Positions 34,486-43,018 of a stretch of 64,000 nucleotides of DNA are shown here, in pieces. The notes beneath the pieces are model-generated. The model ran no database searches, was not told the origin of the DNA, and saw nothing but the letters and a program-made list of their open reading frames with translations. Origin of the DNA: Hellea sp039977295 (lineage in GTDB: Bacteria > Pseudomonadota > Alphaproteobacteria > Caulobacterales > Maricaulaceae); assembly GCA_039977295.1 (NCBI GenBank), contig JBDWDN010000007.1, positions 104,268 through 168,267 of the forward strand. Direction: 5' to 3'. The position numbers and the translations under genes are program-made. The first letter of the stretch is position 1. Each line of letters opens with the position of its first letter.

Positions 34486-36498
34486 TTAACGCTGAGAACA
34501 GCTCAAGCTGTTTTTCCAGTTTTCAGTTCGAAAACCTCTGGTTACCAAGTCCGTAGCCAGAGGTTCTATTTTTTTGCATATACCTAGTGCTGAAAATACG
34601 ACGATCTTTTTTTCCGACATTGTAGGATATTTCAAATCCGCTACCAGCATATCAGAAGAATTTAAGAACTCATTCGCGTAGGAGATTGCGGCCTCATTAT
34701 TCCCTAATTCTTGGTTCCTGAGAAACAGCGTGAAAAAAAGATTAGTGCTGTTTTTTTTTGAAAAGCCAAAGCTCGAGGCTGCTACGTTTATTTCGGTTAG
34801 CTTATTCATAGCTAACTGATTTTGCCCGTCTAAAATATCTATTTTTACGTCAATTGCCCCAAGCATTAACTCGTATAGTTGAATGTTATCTTGGCCTCCT
34901 TTTCTGTATAGCTTTAGGATTTCAATTATCTTCAATTGTCTACTCTTAAGGTCTTCAACTCCCAAAGACTCAAAATTGTTTGTCGCAGAATTCAAGAAAG
35001 ACTCCATATTATCGAAATTTTTAGAATCATATTTGGCGAGTTCAAAGAAATTATCTATGGCCGTTCTAATTTCGCTCTTCTGGTCTTCGGAATGCATTAA
35101 ATAAAAACCATCATAGTGATCCATAACGGCTTTTAATTTTCTGATCGCGACAGGAATACTTTTAGGGTATTCTTGTTCTAGCTCGTCAAACAATTTTAAT
35201 TGTTCTTCCTGAAACTCCCGAGCAGATATTGCCATTCCGACAGGTAATTCAGAAAAAGACCGACCAGAGTAACTATTTGCAAGTTCATAAGTTGCAGACA
35301 TTGACTCAGGATTGATATCCAAGGCCAGCTCAAAAAGCTCGATCGCTTTGTCATAATATTTTATCGCATCATCTACCAAATCTGACTCTAGGCTTTCCCG
35401 TGCCCAAATTCCTAAATTGTTCTGTCCCCACCCAGCTTCCATCACCCAATCAAAATTAGTTGGATCCTTTTGATAGAGCTGTTGTGCCAAACGGTCGTAT
35501 TCGCGATACGGTTTTTCTGTCTCCGCAATTTTGTTCTGCTTCCTGTAATAAGCTCCTACATAATACTCACTCTGCGCATGGGCATAAATCGCATCTGTAT
35601 CATCAGGATTTCTTGCCAATACTTCGCGTGTTAAGTCCGATGAGGCTTCTATTTGGCTTTGCGCCTCCATCATCTGACCTGCATCGAGAGCAACCTCTGC
35701 AACGACCTGACGGGCCGCAGCTAAAATCCTGAGGCTATCATCAGAGAGCTCATCTATTTTTTTATTATCGTAATATTCGATAGCTTTTCTGCCAACACCC
35801 TCCAATAGTTCTAACCGCCCCACAGGTTCCAATTTAACCTTCAAATCTTTGATCATATAACCCAGCAAAGCTTCAGACTCGCCCCGCTCCAGCTCCGCTT
35901 CATTCCGCGCATCCACCGCTTGATAGGCGGTAAACCCCATGACCGCGGAGAATGCCAGCGACGCCGCTAAGCCTATCCCCATACGGCGTGTGCGCCGCCT
36001 AGCGCCCCGCTGCACTAACTCATCCAGTCCCGTCCCAAGTATCCCCGCAGCAAGCTGTGTCACGCCCAATTTAAAGCCCGCATTAGACGCGCCCAGTGAC
36101 GCCGCTAATGGTTCACGCCCGCCTTGAATCAGCGCTTCTGGAAATGACGTTGCGGGGGTGCCTTCGATGAGGGCCGAGAGTATTGCCCCATCTCCATGGA
36201 TTTCGCGAAATAATTTTATTTCCTCATTCACCCAATGAGAGGCTTTGGCGGCTGGGGAACAGAGCACGATTAAAACCCGTGAATTATTAACTGCGTCGCG
36301 TATTTTCTCAGACAAGCTATGGGCGGCGGTCAGTTCTGCGACATCACGGAATATAGGACGGGTTGTGCGTCCCTCGCCGCGCAGATGTTTAGGTACGGGG
36401 TAAGTCTCGAGCGCTTTATGCAAGCGCGCCGCAACGGCCTCATCGGCATGGGCATAGGATATAAAGGCGGCGTAATGTGGTGTGGCGTCTGTTAGCAT
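34486..36498 (-). CDS. TIR domain / membrane helix / TPR protein
   Basis: 670 residues from ATG 36498, which has GGGGGAG 3 bases upstream; a 32-residue upstream extension (ATG 36594) is less likely. Residues 1-150 are a TIR domain: Ala-Ala-Phe-Ile-Ser-Tyr-Ala-His-Ala-Asp at the N terminus, Phe-Arg-Asp-Val-Ala-Glu-Leu, and Ser-His-Trp-Val-Asn-Glu-Glu with the catalytic-type Glu (92/93). A basic stretch and one membrane helix (~174-191) follow, then ~450 residues of TPR-like helices. Bacterial TIR domains of this kind often cleave NAD. No CRP-type site is seen in the 117-base gap upstream. The 3' half is visibly more AT-rich than the TIR half. Confidence 0.88.
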   Translation of the reverse strand: MLTDATPHYAAFISYAHADEAVAARLHKALETYPVPKHLRGEGRTTRPIFRDVAELTAAHSLSEKIRDAVNNSRVLIVLCSPAAKASHWVNEEIKLFREIHGDGAILSALIEGTPATSFPEALIQGGREPLAASLGASNAGFKLGVTQLAAGILGTGLDELVQRGARRRTRRMGIGLAASLAFSAVMGFTAYQAVDARNEAELERGESEALLGYMIKDLKVKLEPVGRLELLEGVGRKAIEYYDNKKIDELSDDSLRILAAARQVVAEVALDAGQMMEAQSQIEASSDLTREVLARNPDDTDAIYAHAQSEYYVGAYYRKQNKIAETEKPYREYDRLAQQLYQKDPTNFDWVMEAGWGQNNLGIWARESLESDLVDDAIKYYDKAIELFELALDINPESMSATYELANSYSGRSFSELPVGMAISAREFQEEQLKLFDELEQEYPKSIPVAIRKLKAVMDHYDGFYLMHSEDQKSEIRTAIDNFFELAKYDSKNFDNMESFLNSATNNFESLGVEDLKSRQLKIIEILKLYRKGGQDNIQLYELMLGAIDVKIDILDGQNQLAMNKLTEINVAASSFGFSKKNSTNLFFTLFLRNQELGNNEAAISYANEFLNSSDMLVADLKYPTMSEKKIVVFSALGICKKIEPLATDLVTRGFRTENWKNSLSCSQR

Positions 36499-36615
36499 TT
36501 GCTCCCCCGCCCAATTTATAGACTTAAACCCGAAAAGACTCAACAGAGCGTTGGACACTCCGCGCGGCTGCGTTACTGTAAGAAAATCTACCATGTAAGA
36601 AAATCGGAGCGCACC

Positions 36616-37950
36616 ATGGGACTTGCCTTAGTCAGCCAAACTTATAGCGAAGATCGCGGCGCACGCGCCCCCGTTCATAAGCCTCTCTTCCCCTTCGAGC
36701 CGCCCCTGGACCTCGCCCGTGCTAAAACCTTTTCTGCGGGACAGCCCTTTGAGGCTTTTAAGCTAATGCGCGAAAATGCACCGGTCATGTGGCACCCCAT
36801 GAAAAAGGCCAATATGGAAGGGTTTTGGGCGCTAACATCTTTTGAGGATGTGCGCGCAGCGAGCCTAAATACAGCCGCGTTTTCTTCGCAGAAAGGCGGC
36901 ATCATGATGGCCTATCCGCCCAAAACAGATCCGCGGCATCACCCCAAACTTCACAACGCTTCGCTCGACACTATGATCTGCTTGGACGCCCCGCATCACA
37001 TGCAATTACGCCGTGAACACATGGCCTATTTTAAACCTAATTATGTGCGAGACCTAAAAACCAAAGTCGATATCAAAGTTAAAGAAATTTTGAACGGATT
37101 GGCGGCGTCTGGAACTGTCACCAACTTCGTGGAGAATTTCTCATCACAGCTCCCGCTCTTTACGCTAAGCGAAATCCTCGGCATCCCCGAAGCCGACCGC
37201 CCCAAGATCCGCCAATGGATGGATATGCTCGAAATGGCGCCCTATATGCTCGAAGAAAAAGACATCTCGGACGTCGACCCCGCCATTTTTATGCACTTCT
37301 TGACCGAAATGCAGGCCATGTTTGATTACGGCCAATATATTCTAAAAACCCGGCGCAAAAATCCAAAAGAGGATCTACTCTCCGCCATCGCAAATGTCGA
37401 AATTGACGGGGAATTGTTACCCGATGAATTTCTCGATGGCTCTTGGCTTATAATTCTCGTCGCGGGAAATGACACCACGCGAAACTCCATTAGCGGATTG
37501 ATGAAACTGCTCACGCAATTCCCCAAAGAAAAAGCCAAGCTCATCGCCAATCCTGACCTGATCCCGAATATGGCGCATGAAGGCGTTAGAATGGTTAGCC
37601 CCGTCATGTATATGCGCCGAACAGCGACCCAAGATACGGCGGTAAGAGGACAAAAAATTGCTGAGGGCGAAAAAATAATTCTCTATTACGGCGCAGCCAA
37701 TCGCGATCCTGCCATGTTTGAAAATCCCGATGTCTTTGACGTAAGCCGCGCAAATGCCAAAGACCATATAGGCTTCGGAACAGGCCCTCATGTCTGCATC
37801 GGACAACGCGTCGCTAATATGCAAATTGAAAGCGCCTACCGTCAAATTTTGACCCGCTTCCCAAATATAGCTTGGACCGGGGAGGAAGAGATTTTACCCA
37901 ATGGCTTTACGCATTCAATCGGAAAACTGATGGTTGATCTCAACACGTAA
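36616..37950 (+). CDS. cytochrome P450
   Basis: 444 residues from ATG 36616 (GGAG 6 bases upstream). All P450 landmarks are seen: I-helix Val-Ala-Gly-Asn-Asp-Thr-Thr-Arg near residue 277, ExxR in Glu-Gly-Val-Arg near 318, and the heme loop Phe-Gly-Thr-Gly-Pro-His-Val-Cys-Ile-Gly near 388. It is a soluble bacterial class I enzyme that needs ferredoxin and reductase, neither of which is encoded nearby. The substrate cannot be read from the sequence; steroid, terpene or alkyl substrates are all possible. It is transcribed away from the TIR gene, 117 bases between starts. Confidence 0.95.
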   Translation: MGLALVSQTYSEDRGARAPVHKPLFPFEPPLDLARAKTFSAGQPFEAFKLMRENAPVMWHPMKKANMEGFWALTSFEDVRAASLNTAAFSSQKGGIMMAYPPKTDPRHHPKLHNASLDTMICLDAPHHMQLRREHMAYFKPNYVRDLKTKVDIKVKEILNGLAASGTVTNFVENFSSQLPLFTLSEILGIPEADRPKIRQWMDMLEMAPYMLEEKDISDVDPAIFMHFLTEMQAMFDYGQYILKTRRKNPKEDLLSAIANVEIDGELLPDEFLDGSWLIILVAGNDTTRNSISGLMKLLTQFPKEKAKLIANPDLIPNMAHEGVRMVSPVMYMRRTATQDTAVRGQKIAEGEKIILYYGAANRDPAMFENPDVFDVSRANAKDHIGFGTGPHVCIGQRVANMQIESAYRQILTRFPNIAWTGEEEILPNGFTHSIGKLMVDLNT

Positions 37951-37976
37951 CGCCCGCAATCTCCGTTCACCCCGAT

Positions 37977-38090
37977 GAAGAACGGGGTCCATCACCTAAT
38001 GCGGGCCATAAAGAAAGTTTCGGAGATAGATCCCGTTCTTCAACGGGATGAATAGCTGTGTGGGAATTAAGGAGGAGAAAGCTCCCACAC
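37977..38090. terminator. nested hairpins between convergent genes
   Basis: CCCGTT-CTTC-AACGGG (38032-38047) is a tight hairpin; its left arm can instead pair with GAAGAACGGG at 37977-37986. A further GTGTGGGA/TCCCACAC stem spans 38058-38090. The region lies between the convergent P450 and TadG-like genes. Alternative pairing makes it more elaborate than a simple terminator. Confidence 0.6.
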
Positions 38091-38098
38091 CCCGAACT

Positions 38099-39412
38099 TT
38101 ACATTGATATTCGAAGCGGGGAAATAGAGGCCGCAATATTCTTAAATATCTTTTCAAGATCACCTGAACGCGCGTCAACATAATGCGCATCTGAAGAAGC
38201 GCAATTTTGGAGAGGTTCTTTGTGAGATGCGCGCGTAATCAAGTAAGCAATCGTATAAACCTCTATCTCTTCAAGCTTAGCTTTATCGCAGACGCGTTCA
38301 AAGGCGGTCAGAGCATTAGCCTTAGAAATTCGTGTCTTTTTCCGGCTGTTATAGGGAACACTACCTGTCATATCTTGATCACGAACATAGTGTTGGGCCG
38401 TAATCCCTCCATCTGACATAAAGATAATAACTTTCTTTACACCTGTATAATAAGCAGCAGGCGTATCCGCCAACCCGCCCGGAAGTTTGTTTTCCCAATA
38501 ATGGTTTAAGCTCTCATATCCCCAATGCATGCCATGATCAGACCCAGTCCCATCGGAGAGCGTAAAATTATCTATCTTATCTGTCAGAGCCTGGGCATCA
38601 TTTGTTAAAGGCATAAATTCATTACCCGCACGTGGGCACCATGGATTGGTGCTATTCCAAGAATAGAAATCTGGAATAACTCTATAAGTCTCATCATGTT
38701 TGAGGCCGTCTTTTATATCATCAATATCTAATTCAAAGCATTGGTTCCACTCACCATCAATCCAATTTTGACTATACGCTTCAAGGCCCTCGTCTGGCGT
38801 TCGCAGAAGGTTTTGCATTTCAACAGGTACTCTTACAGTGCCGCCAAAAGGGATTAAAGAAATTGAGACCCGGCCTTGAATAGAATCATCCTCTAAAAGT
38901 TGCTCGACGAATAATTTGGCAGAGGCCTTCGCTTCGGCTATACGCGCATTTCTCATTGAAGACGAAATATCAATAACAAGCGCAACTTCTACGTCTTCTA
39001 TACCAATTTCCGTATTTGTATTGGCAGCAACTGTATTAAAGTTACTCATGAATTTTGCCATCATGAGTTCAAAAGGAGCTGTTGTAGAGGCAACAAGACT
39101 GATGCGCTCATCCGTTTCATTCACATTTATCTTTGTTGTTGTGATATGGATATCCTCGCCCATAGACTTTGCAAGTTGGTTGACATAGTTTTTAAAAATA
39201 GCCGGTTTTTCTTCAGCCTTGCTATCGTGTTTGAGCGTATACAAAGCCGCCGCATCTGTAATATGCTGTAATTTTTCTTGGGATTGATGTATCTTTGAAA
39301 CATCGATAACGACGGCCGCGCTCACGAAAGCAACAAACAAGCTTAGCGAAAATAAGATAGAAAATGAGCCCTGCTCATTATCTCTGTAAGCCCTTAGTAT
39401 TTTCGACAGCAT
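38099..39412 (-). CDS. TadG-like Flp pilus protein with VWA domain
   Basis: 437 residues from ATG 39412; a longer frame to 39583 exists but its extra 57 residues look non-coding. The N terminus, Asn-Glu-Gln-Gly-Ser-Phe-Ser-Ile-Leu followed by one membrane helix and Asp-Ala-Ala-Ala-Leu-Tyr, is the TadE/TadG pseudopilin-like pattern. The remainder is a von Willebrand A domain with the metal site Asp-Ile-Ser-Ser-Ser near residue 146 and a second Asp in Met-Ser-Asp-Gly-Gly. Cys pairs suggest periplasmic disulfides. Such proteins accompany Tad pili, but no other tad gene is in the window. Confidence 0.85.
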   Translation of the reverse strand: MLSKILRAYRDNEQGSFSILFSLSLFVAFVSAAVVIDVSKIHQSQEKLQHITDAAALYTLKHDSKAEEKPAIFKNYVNQLAKSMGEDIHITTTKINVNETDERISLVASTTAPFELMMAKFMSNFNTVAANTNTEIGIEDVEVALVIDISSSMRNARIAEAKASAKLFVEQLLEDDSIQGRVSISLIPFGGTVRVPVEMQNLLRTPDEGLEAYSQNWIDGEWNQCFELDIDDIKDGLKHDETYRVIPDFYSWNSTNPWCPRAGNEFMPLTNDAQALTDKIDNFTLSDGTGSDHGMHWGYESLNHYWENKLPGGLADTPAAYYTGVKKVIIFMSDGGITAQHYVRDQDMTGSVPYNSRKKTRISKANALTAFERVCDKAKLEEIEVYTIAYLITRASHKEPLQNCASSDAHYVDARSGDLEKIFKNIAASISPLRISM

Positions 39413-39706
39413 TTTCGACAATGTCACGATCTGAACCCATCCCAAGATTTGTATGTCGGATAGTAACACAAAAACGAACCGAAAAAATTTCCTTCTACAA
39501 TGTTGGTTATCAAACCTATAAGACAATTTTGGCATTAGGACTGTGAGATTAGCCAGTTTTACACTCAACACTCCCGCTTTCATTACTTTCTCAAGACCTC
39601 GAAATTAAAAGACGTTTAGATTCTGCGCCTATCTCTTGAAGCGGGCCTTATCTGCGCTACATGGAGATAACATTACCAATGAAGCTCCACTCAAAGGACA
39701 ACACTT

Positions 39707-41134
39707 ATGCGTAAAACCTTTATTCTTGGCACGGCCGCTATAGCTTTGGCTTTAACCCCATTCGCCCTCAATACGTCAGCAACGGCGCAATCTTCCTTCC
39801 GCAATAATGGCGTCATGAGCATGGATAGTGAGCGCGGCGTATTGACAATGGCGCCGCTTTTGGAGCGTGTAACCCCCGCAGTCGTTTCTATTGACGTGAG
39901 AGGCAAAGCCAAGCCTTCCCAAGGCTCAAGCCGTAATGAAGAACTACTGGAACGTTTCTTTGGCGGGCAGATGCCAGAGTCTCAGCCGCGCGAAAAACGC
40001 GGCCTAGGTTCAGGCGTTATTGTAAATGCCTCTAAGGGACTCATTATCACCAATGCGCATGTGATTGACGGCGCAGATGAAATTACGGTGACGCTAGAAG
40101 ATAAACGTCAGCTCGAAGCCGAAGTTGTCGGCAGCGATAAAAAGACCGATATTGCGCTGATAAAAGTATCAGCGAGCGGCTTGAAAGACTTGAAACTGGC
40201 GCGGGCCAATGATGTAAAAGTCGGAGATTATGTGATTGCTGTTGGTAATCCTTTTGGCCTCTCCCATTCTGTGACCTCTGGTATTGTCTCGGCTCTTGGC
40301 CGTGATCGCGGTGGATCGCGCGGCGGCTATCAAGACTTTATTCAAACAGATGCCTCTATCAATCCAGGGAATTCAGGCGGCGCTTTGGTCAATTCCAAAG
40401 GCGAGCTTATTGGAATTAATTCGGCTATCGTGTCGCGCTCGGGCGGCAATCAAGGCATTGGCTTTGCCGTGCCCACTAATATTGTCAAAGGCGTCATGCG
40501 TCAGCTCGAATCTTACGGCGAAGTGCGCCGCGGCCGCATTGGTATCTTAATTGGCGACATTAACCCAACGCTGAAAGAAGCCCTAGAACTGACAACTCTA
40601 GACGGCGCTTTGGTAAGCGATGTTGTCGAAGATAGCCCCGCCGAAAAAGCAGGGCTGAAACGTGATGACGTCATCGTCGCCTTTAATGGCGGCGATATTC
40701 GTGACGCCTCAGACATCCGAAATGCCGTGGGCTTAGTGGAACCAGGTGAGCGCGCCGACATTACATACTTACGCAATGGCAAACGCCGCACGACCCGTAT
40801 CGAAGTTGAGGCCGTTGACGAGGATGACGCGCAGACAGGTGTAGAGAGTGTTGATGACGAACCAAAGTCAGAGAGCTTCTCTGGCGCGTCCCTCACAGAT
40901 ATCCCTGATGATTTGGAACTTCGCGGCGGCAATGAAGGCGTTTTCGTCTCAGCGGTTAAGCGCGGATCCAAAGCCCAGCGAGCCGGCCTGCAGAAAGGCG
41001 ATGTCATTCGGTCGGTGAACCGTCAGGACATTACAGACCTCTCTGATTTTGAAGATATTATCGCAGATGAAGACGGCCCATTTGCGATGTCCGTCGAACG
41101 TAATGGCAGCACATTTTACGTCGCGGTTAAGTAA
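39707..41134 (+). CDS. degP: Do-type periplasmic serine protease/chaperone
   Basis: 475 residues, AAAGGA 9 bases before ATG 39707, Sec signal ending near Ala-Thr-Ala. Catalytic triad: His in Thr-Asn-Ala-His-Val, Asp in Lys-Thr-Asp-Ile-Ala-Leu, Ser in Pro-Gly-Asn-Ser-Gly-Gly-Ala near residue 225. Two PDZ domains follow (~265-350 with Gly-Leu-Lys-Arg-Asp-Asp-Val, ~395-470 with Gly-Leu-Gln-Lys-Gly-Asp-Val). It degrades or refolds damaged envelope proteins. Monocistronic, ended by a strong hairpin. Confidence 0.95.
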   Translation: MRKTFILGTAAIALALTPFALNTSATAQSSFRNNGVMSMDSERGVLTMAPLLERVTPAVVSIDVRGKAKPSQGSSRNEELLERFFGGQMPESQPREKRGLGSGVIVNASKGLIITNAHVIDGADEITVTLEDKRQLEAEVVGSDKKTDIALIKVSASGLKDLKLARANDVKVGDYVIAVGNPFGLSHSVTSGIVSALGRDRGGSRGGYQDFIQTDASINPGNSGGALVNSKGELIGINSAIVSRSGGNQGIGFAVPTNIVKGVMRQLESYGEVRRGRIGILIGDINPTLKEALELTTLDGALVSDVVEDSPAEKAGLKRDDVIVAFNGGDIRDASDIRNAVGLVEPGERADITYLRNGKRRTTRIEVEAVDEDDAQTGVESVDDEPKSESFSGASLTDIPDDLELRGGNEGVFVSAVKRGSKAQRAGLQKGDVIRSVNRQDITDLSDFEDIIADEDGPFAMSVERNGSTFYVAVK

Positions 41135-41173
41135 AGCCCTCTCTCAAACGAGGCTAAAACAGATGAAACAAAC

Positions 41174-41201
41174 ATGACCGCCGCATTAACGCGGCGGTCA
41201 T
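41174..41201 (+). terminator. hairpin after degP
   Basis: ATGACCGCCGC (41174-41184), 6-base loop, GCGGCGGTCAT (41191-41201): an 11-base perfect stem 40 bases after the degP stop. The T-tract is weak. Confidence 0.7.
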
Positions 41202-41304
41202 ACTCCTTACCTGTCCATTTACCCTGCTTCTTCGCGATAGCTTAAGACCCTTGTGCTAAGTCATAGTCACCAAAGAGGTCATAAGACCCGAAGGTATTAG
41301 GTGA

Positions 41305-42009
41305 ATGGAGGGACGTGTGGCGTCTCAGGCGAAATTGAAATCCAGTGAATATCATCCTGCGGGGCGGCTTGTTCCCATTTTTGCGGCCAGCGAAATAGCC
41401 GGTCAATCAAGCCTAGCTTTGAAGCTCGGCCGCCACGCGGCAAGCTTTGGCGAAACTGTTCTAATGCTTGATTGTAATGACGGCGCGATGATGGACGCCG
41501 CTGGGATTATTTATAATAAAACGATTTATGACGTTTTGCATGACGGCGCGCAGTTGACCGACGTAAAATACGTCACCTCCAATGAACATTTCACAGCCGC
41601 CGCCGCTGGTCAGGCAGATTTAGATACGGCTCTGGGCAGCCTTGCAGCCCTTTCACTCTCTTATGATTGGGTCTTTGTGGTTCCGCCCGCGGGATGCACC
41701 CCCGCTCATGTGCGCTTAGCCTCAGCAGCAGATGTTAGCCTGTTGGCCTATGATACGGCGTCGGACAATTTCATGCGCGCTTACTGGATGATCGAAGCGG
41801 TTCGCCGCCGTGATCCCAAATTTGATCCCGTCATCTTATCTATGGGCGAGCGCTCAGAAGCTGTCGAGACAGCTTTGATGCTGACCGATACGGTGCGCGA
41901 GCATTTAGGCGCGCCGCCGCCTTATGCCGGACACGCCGAAGACGGCCCCGTCGCCGAGCGCTTGATTGAGCGCATGCGAGATTTGGCGGAGCGCGCGAAG
42001 GTCGCTTAA
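41305..42009 (+). CDS. ParA/MinD-like protein with degenerate nucleotide-binding loop
   Basis: 234 residues from ATG 41305; GTG 41317 with GGAGGG just upstream is an equally good start. The fold order resembles ParA/FlhG ATPases: first strand Leu-Val-Pro-Ile-Phe-Ala-Ala, a loop Ala-Gly-Gln-Ser-Ser-Leu-Ala, then Val-Leu-Met-Leu-Asp-Cys-Asn and Trp-Val-Phe-Val-Val-Pro-Pro-Ala-Gly. The loop lacks both Lys of the deviant Walker A (KGGxGK[T/S]), so it probably does not hydrolyse ATP and may be a regulatory relative. It stands alone between degP and the EF-hand genes. Family placement is by layout only. Confidence 0.7.
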   Translation: MEGRVASQAKLKSSEYHPAGRLVPIFAASEIAGQSSLALKLGRHAASFGETVLMLDCNDGAMMDAAGIIYNKTIYDVLHDGAQLTDVKYVTSNEHFTAAAAGQADLDTALGSLAALSLSYDWVFVVPPAGCTPAHVRLASAADVSLLAYDTASDNFMRAYWMIEAVRRRDPKFDPVILSMGERSEAVETALMLTDTVREHLGAPPPYAGHAEDGPVAERLIERMRDLAERAKVA

Positions 42010-42094
42010 ATTTACTGCCTCGTTGCAACTGCTAAGATTTGGATAGAAATATTCAGAGCAGCTGATATGATAGTTGCAATCTCTGGAGGTTGCG

Positions 42095-42895
42095 ATGTTT
42101 GTTAAAGCTAAGTCCTTATTATTAATCACATCCGCTTTACTGTTTTCATCCGCTATTCACGCGGCACCTGAAATGGATGCAAATGGTGATGATGAAATTA
42201 CACTAGACGAATACATCGCTTTTCAGATGGCGGACTTTAATAAAAGGGACAAAGATTTTAACGGCCGCGTAACAGCCAAAGAAACGCGCAATTGGCAGAT
42301 CGAACAAAATCGCGAGCATATGAAGGCCGCCTTTAAAGAATTGGACCCTGATGGGAATGGCCGCCTCACCGAAGATGAATACCTTGAGAAAACGGTTTCA
42401 GAGATGGGCGGGCAATTCTCAATGACCCAAGAGGTCATGGAACAAGCCTTTGATGAGATGGATTCGGACAGTAACGGTCATATTTCGCGATTGGAATATA
42501 TGGCTCACCAGAAGCAAAGCTGGGATGACACCCTAGAGATGATGAAGGGCTCCATGCTGCAACAATTTAAATTCATGGACAAAGACAGCGACGGAATTGT
42601 TACGGAACGCGAATTTACTGGCGTTGTAGATGACTATGGCGCACTCCTCCATGGAGATACCGCTTCAGAACCCGATGACGCAGGGATGGGTTTTCAAGAA
42701 AGCAAACGAGCCGTCTTAGATGAGAATGGGGACGGTATCATCACCCGCACGGAACAACGTCAACATTCTAGCTATCTATTCGAAACCTTAGACTCGAATA
42801 ATGATAGCGTCATAACTAAACAAGAAAGCCCATATCTTTTCAACGATAGTGACGGAATGGCTGTCAGGCTAGATTCTAACATGATTAGGCGTTAG
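42095..42895 (+). CDS. secreted EF-hand calcium-binding protein 1
   Basis: 266 residues from ATG 42095, with TGGAGG 5 bases upstream; the longer frame (42074) would start before the ribosome site. A signal peptide ends near Ile-His-Ala-Ala. About seven EF-hand-type loops follow, for example Asp-Ala-Asn-Gly-Asp-Asp-Glu-Ile, Asp-Pro-Asp-Gly-Asn-Gly-Arg-Leu, Asp-Lys-Asp-Ser-Asp-Gly-Ile-Val and Asp-Glu-Asn-Gly-Asp-Gly-Ile-Ile. It is a likely periplasmic calcium buffer or sensor. The paralogue immediately downstream shares its leader and layout. Confidence 0.88.
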   Translation: MFVKAKSLLLITSALLFSSAIHAAPEMDANGDDEITLDEYIAFQMADFNKRDKDFNGRVTAKETRNWQIEQNREHMKAAFKELDPDGNGRLTEDEYLEKTVSEMGGQFSMTQEVMEQAFDEMDSDSNGHISRLEYMAHQKQSWDDTLEMMKGSMLQQFKFMDKDSDGIVTEREFTGVVDDYGALLHGDTASEPDDAGMGFQESKRAVLDENGDGIITRTEQRQHSSYLFETLDSNNDSVITKQESPYLFNDSDGMAVRLDSNMIRR

Positions 42896-42911
42896 AAAAC
42901 AAATCCAGAAC

Positions 42912-42955
42912 CCACTGAGAACCGGCCCAAATCCCAGTGGCTCATGTCTCAGTGG
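42912..42955 (+). terminator. hairpin between EF-hand paralogues
   Basis: CCACTGAGA (42912-42920) pairs with TCTCAGTGG (42947-42955), 26-base loop, 17 bases after the first EF-hand gene stop. No T-run, so perhaps an attenuator or processing site. Confidence 0.45.
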
Positions 42956-43018
42956 CTGACATTTGAATAGAATTATTTACGAAATCTGATATAATAATTG
43001 TACCCAATGGAGGTTGCG

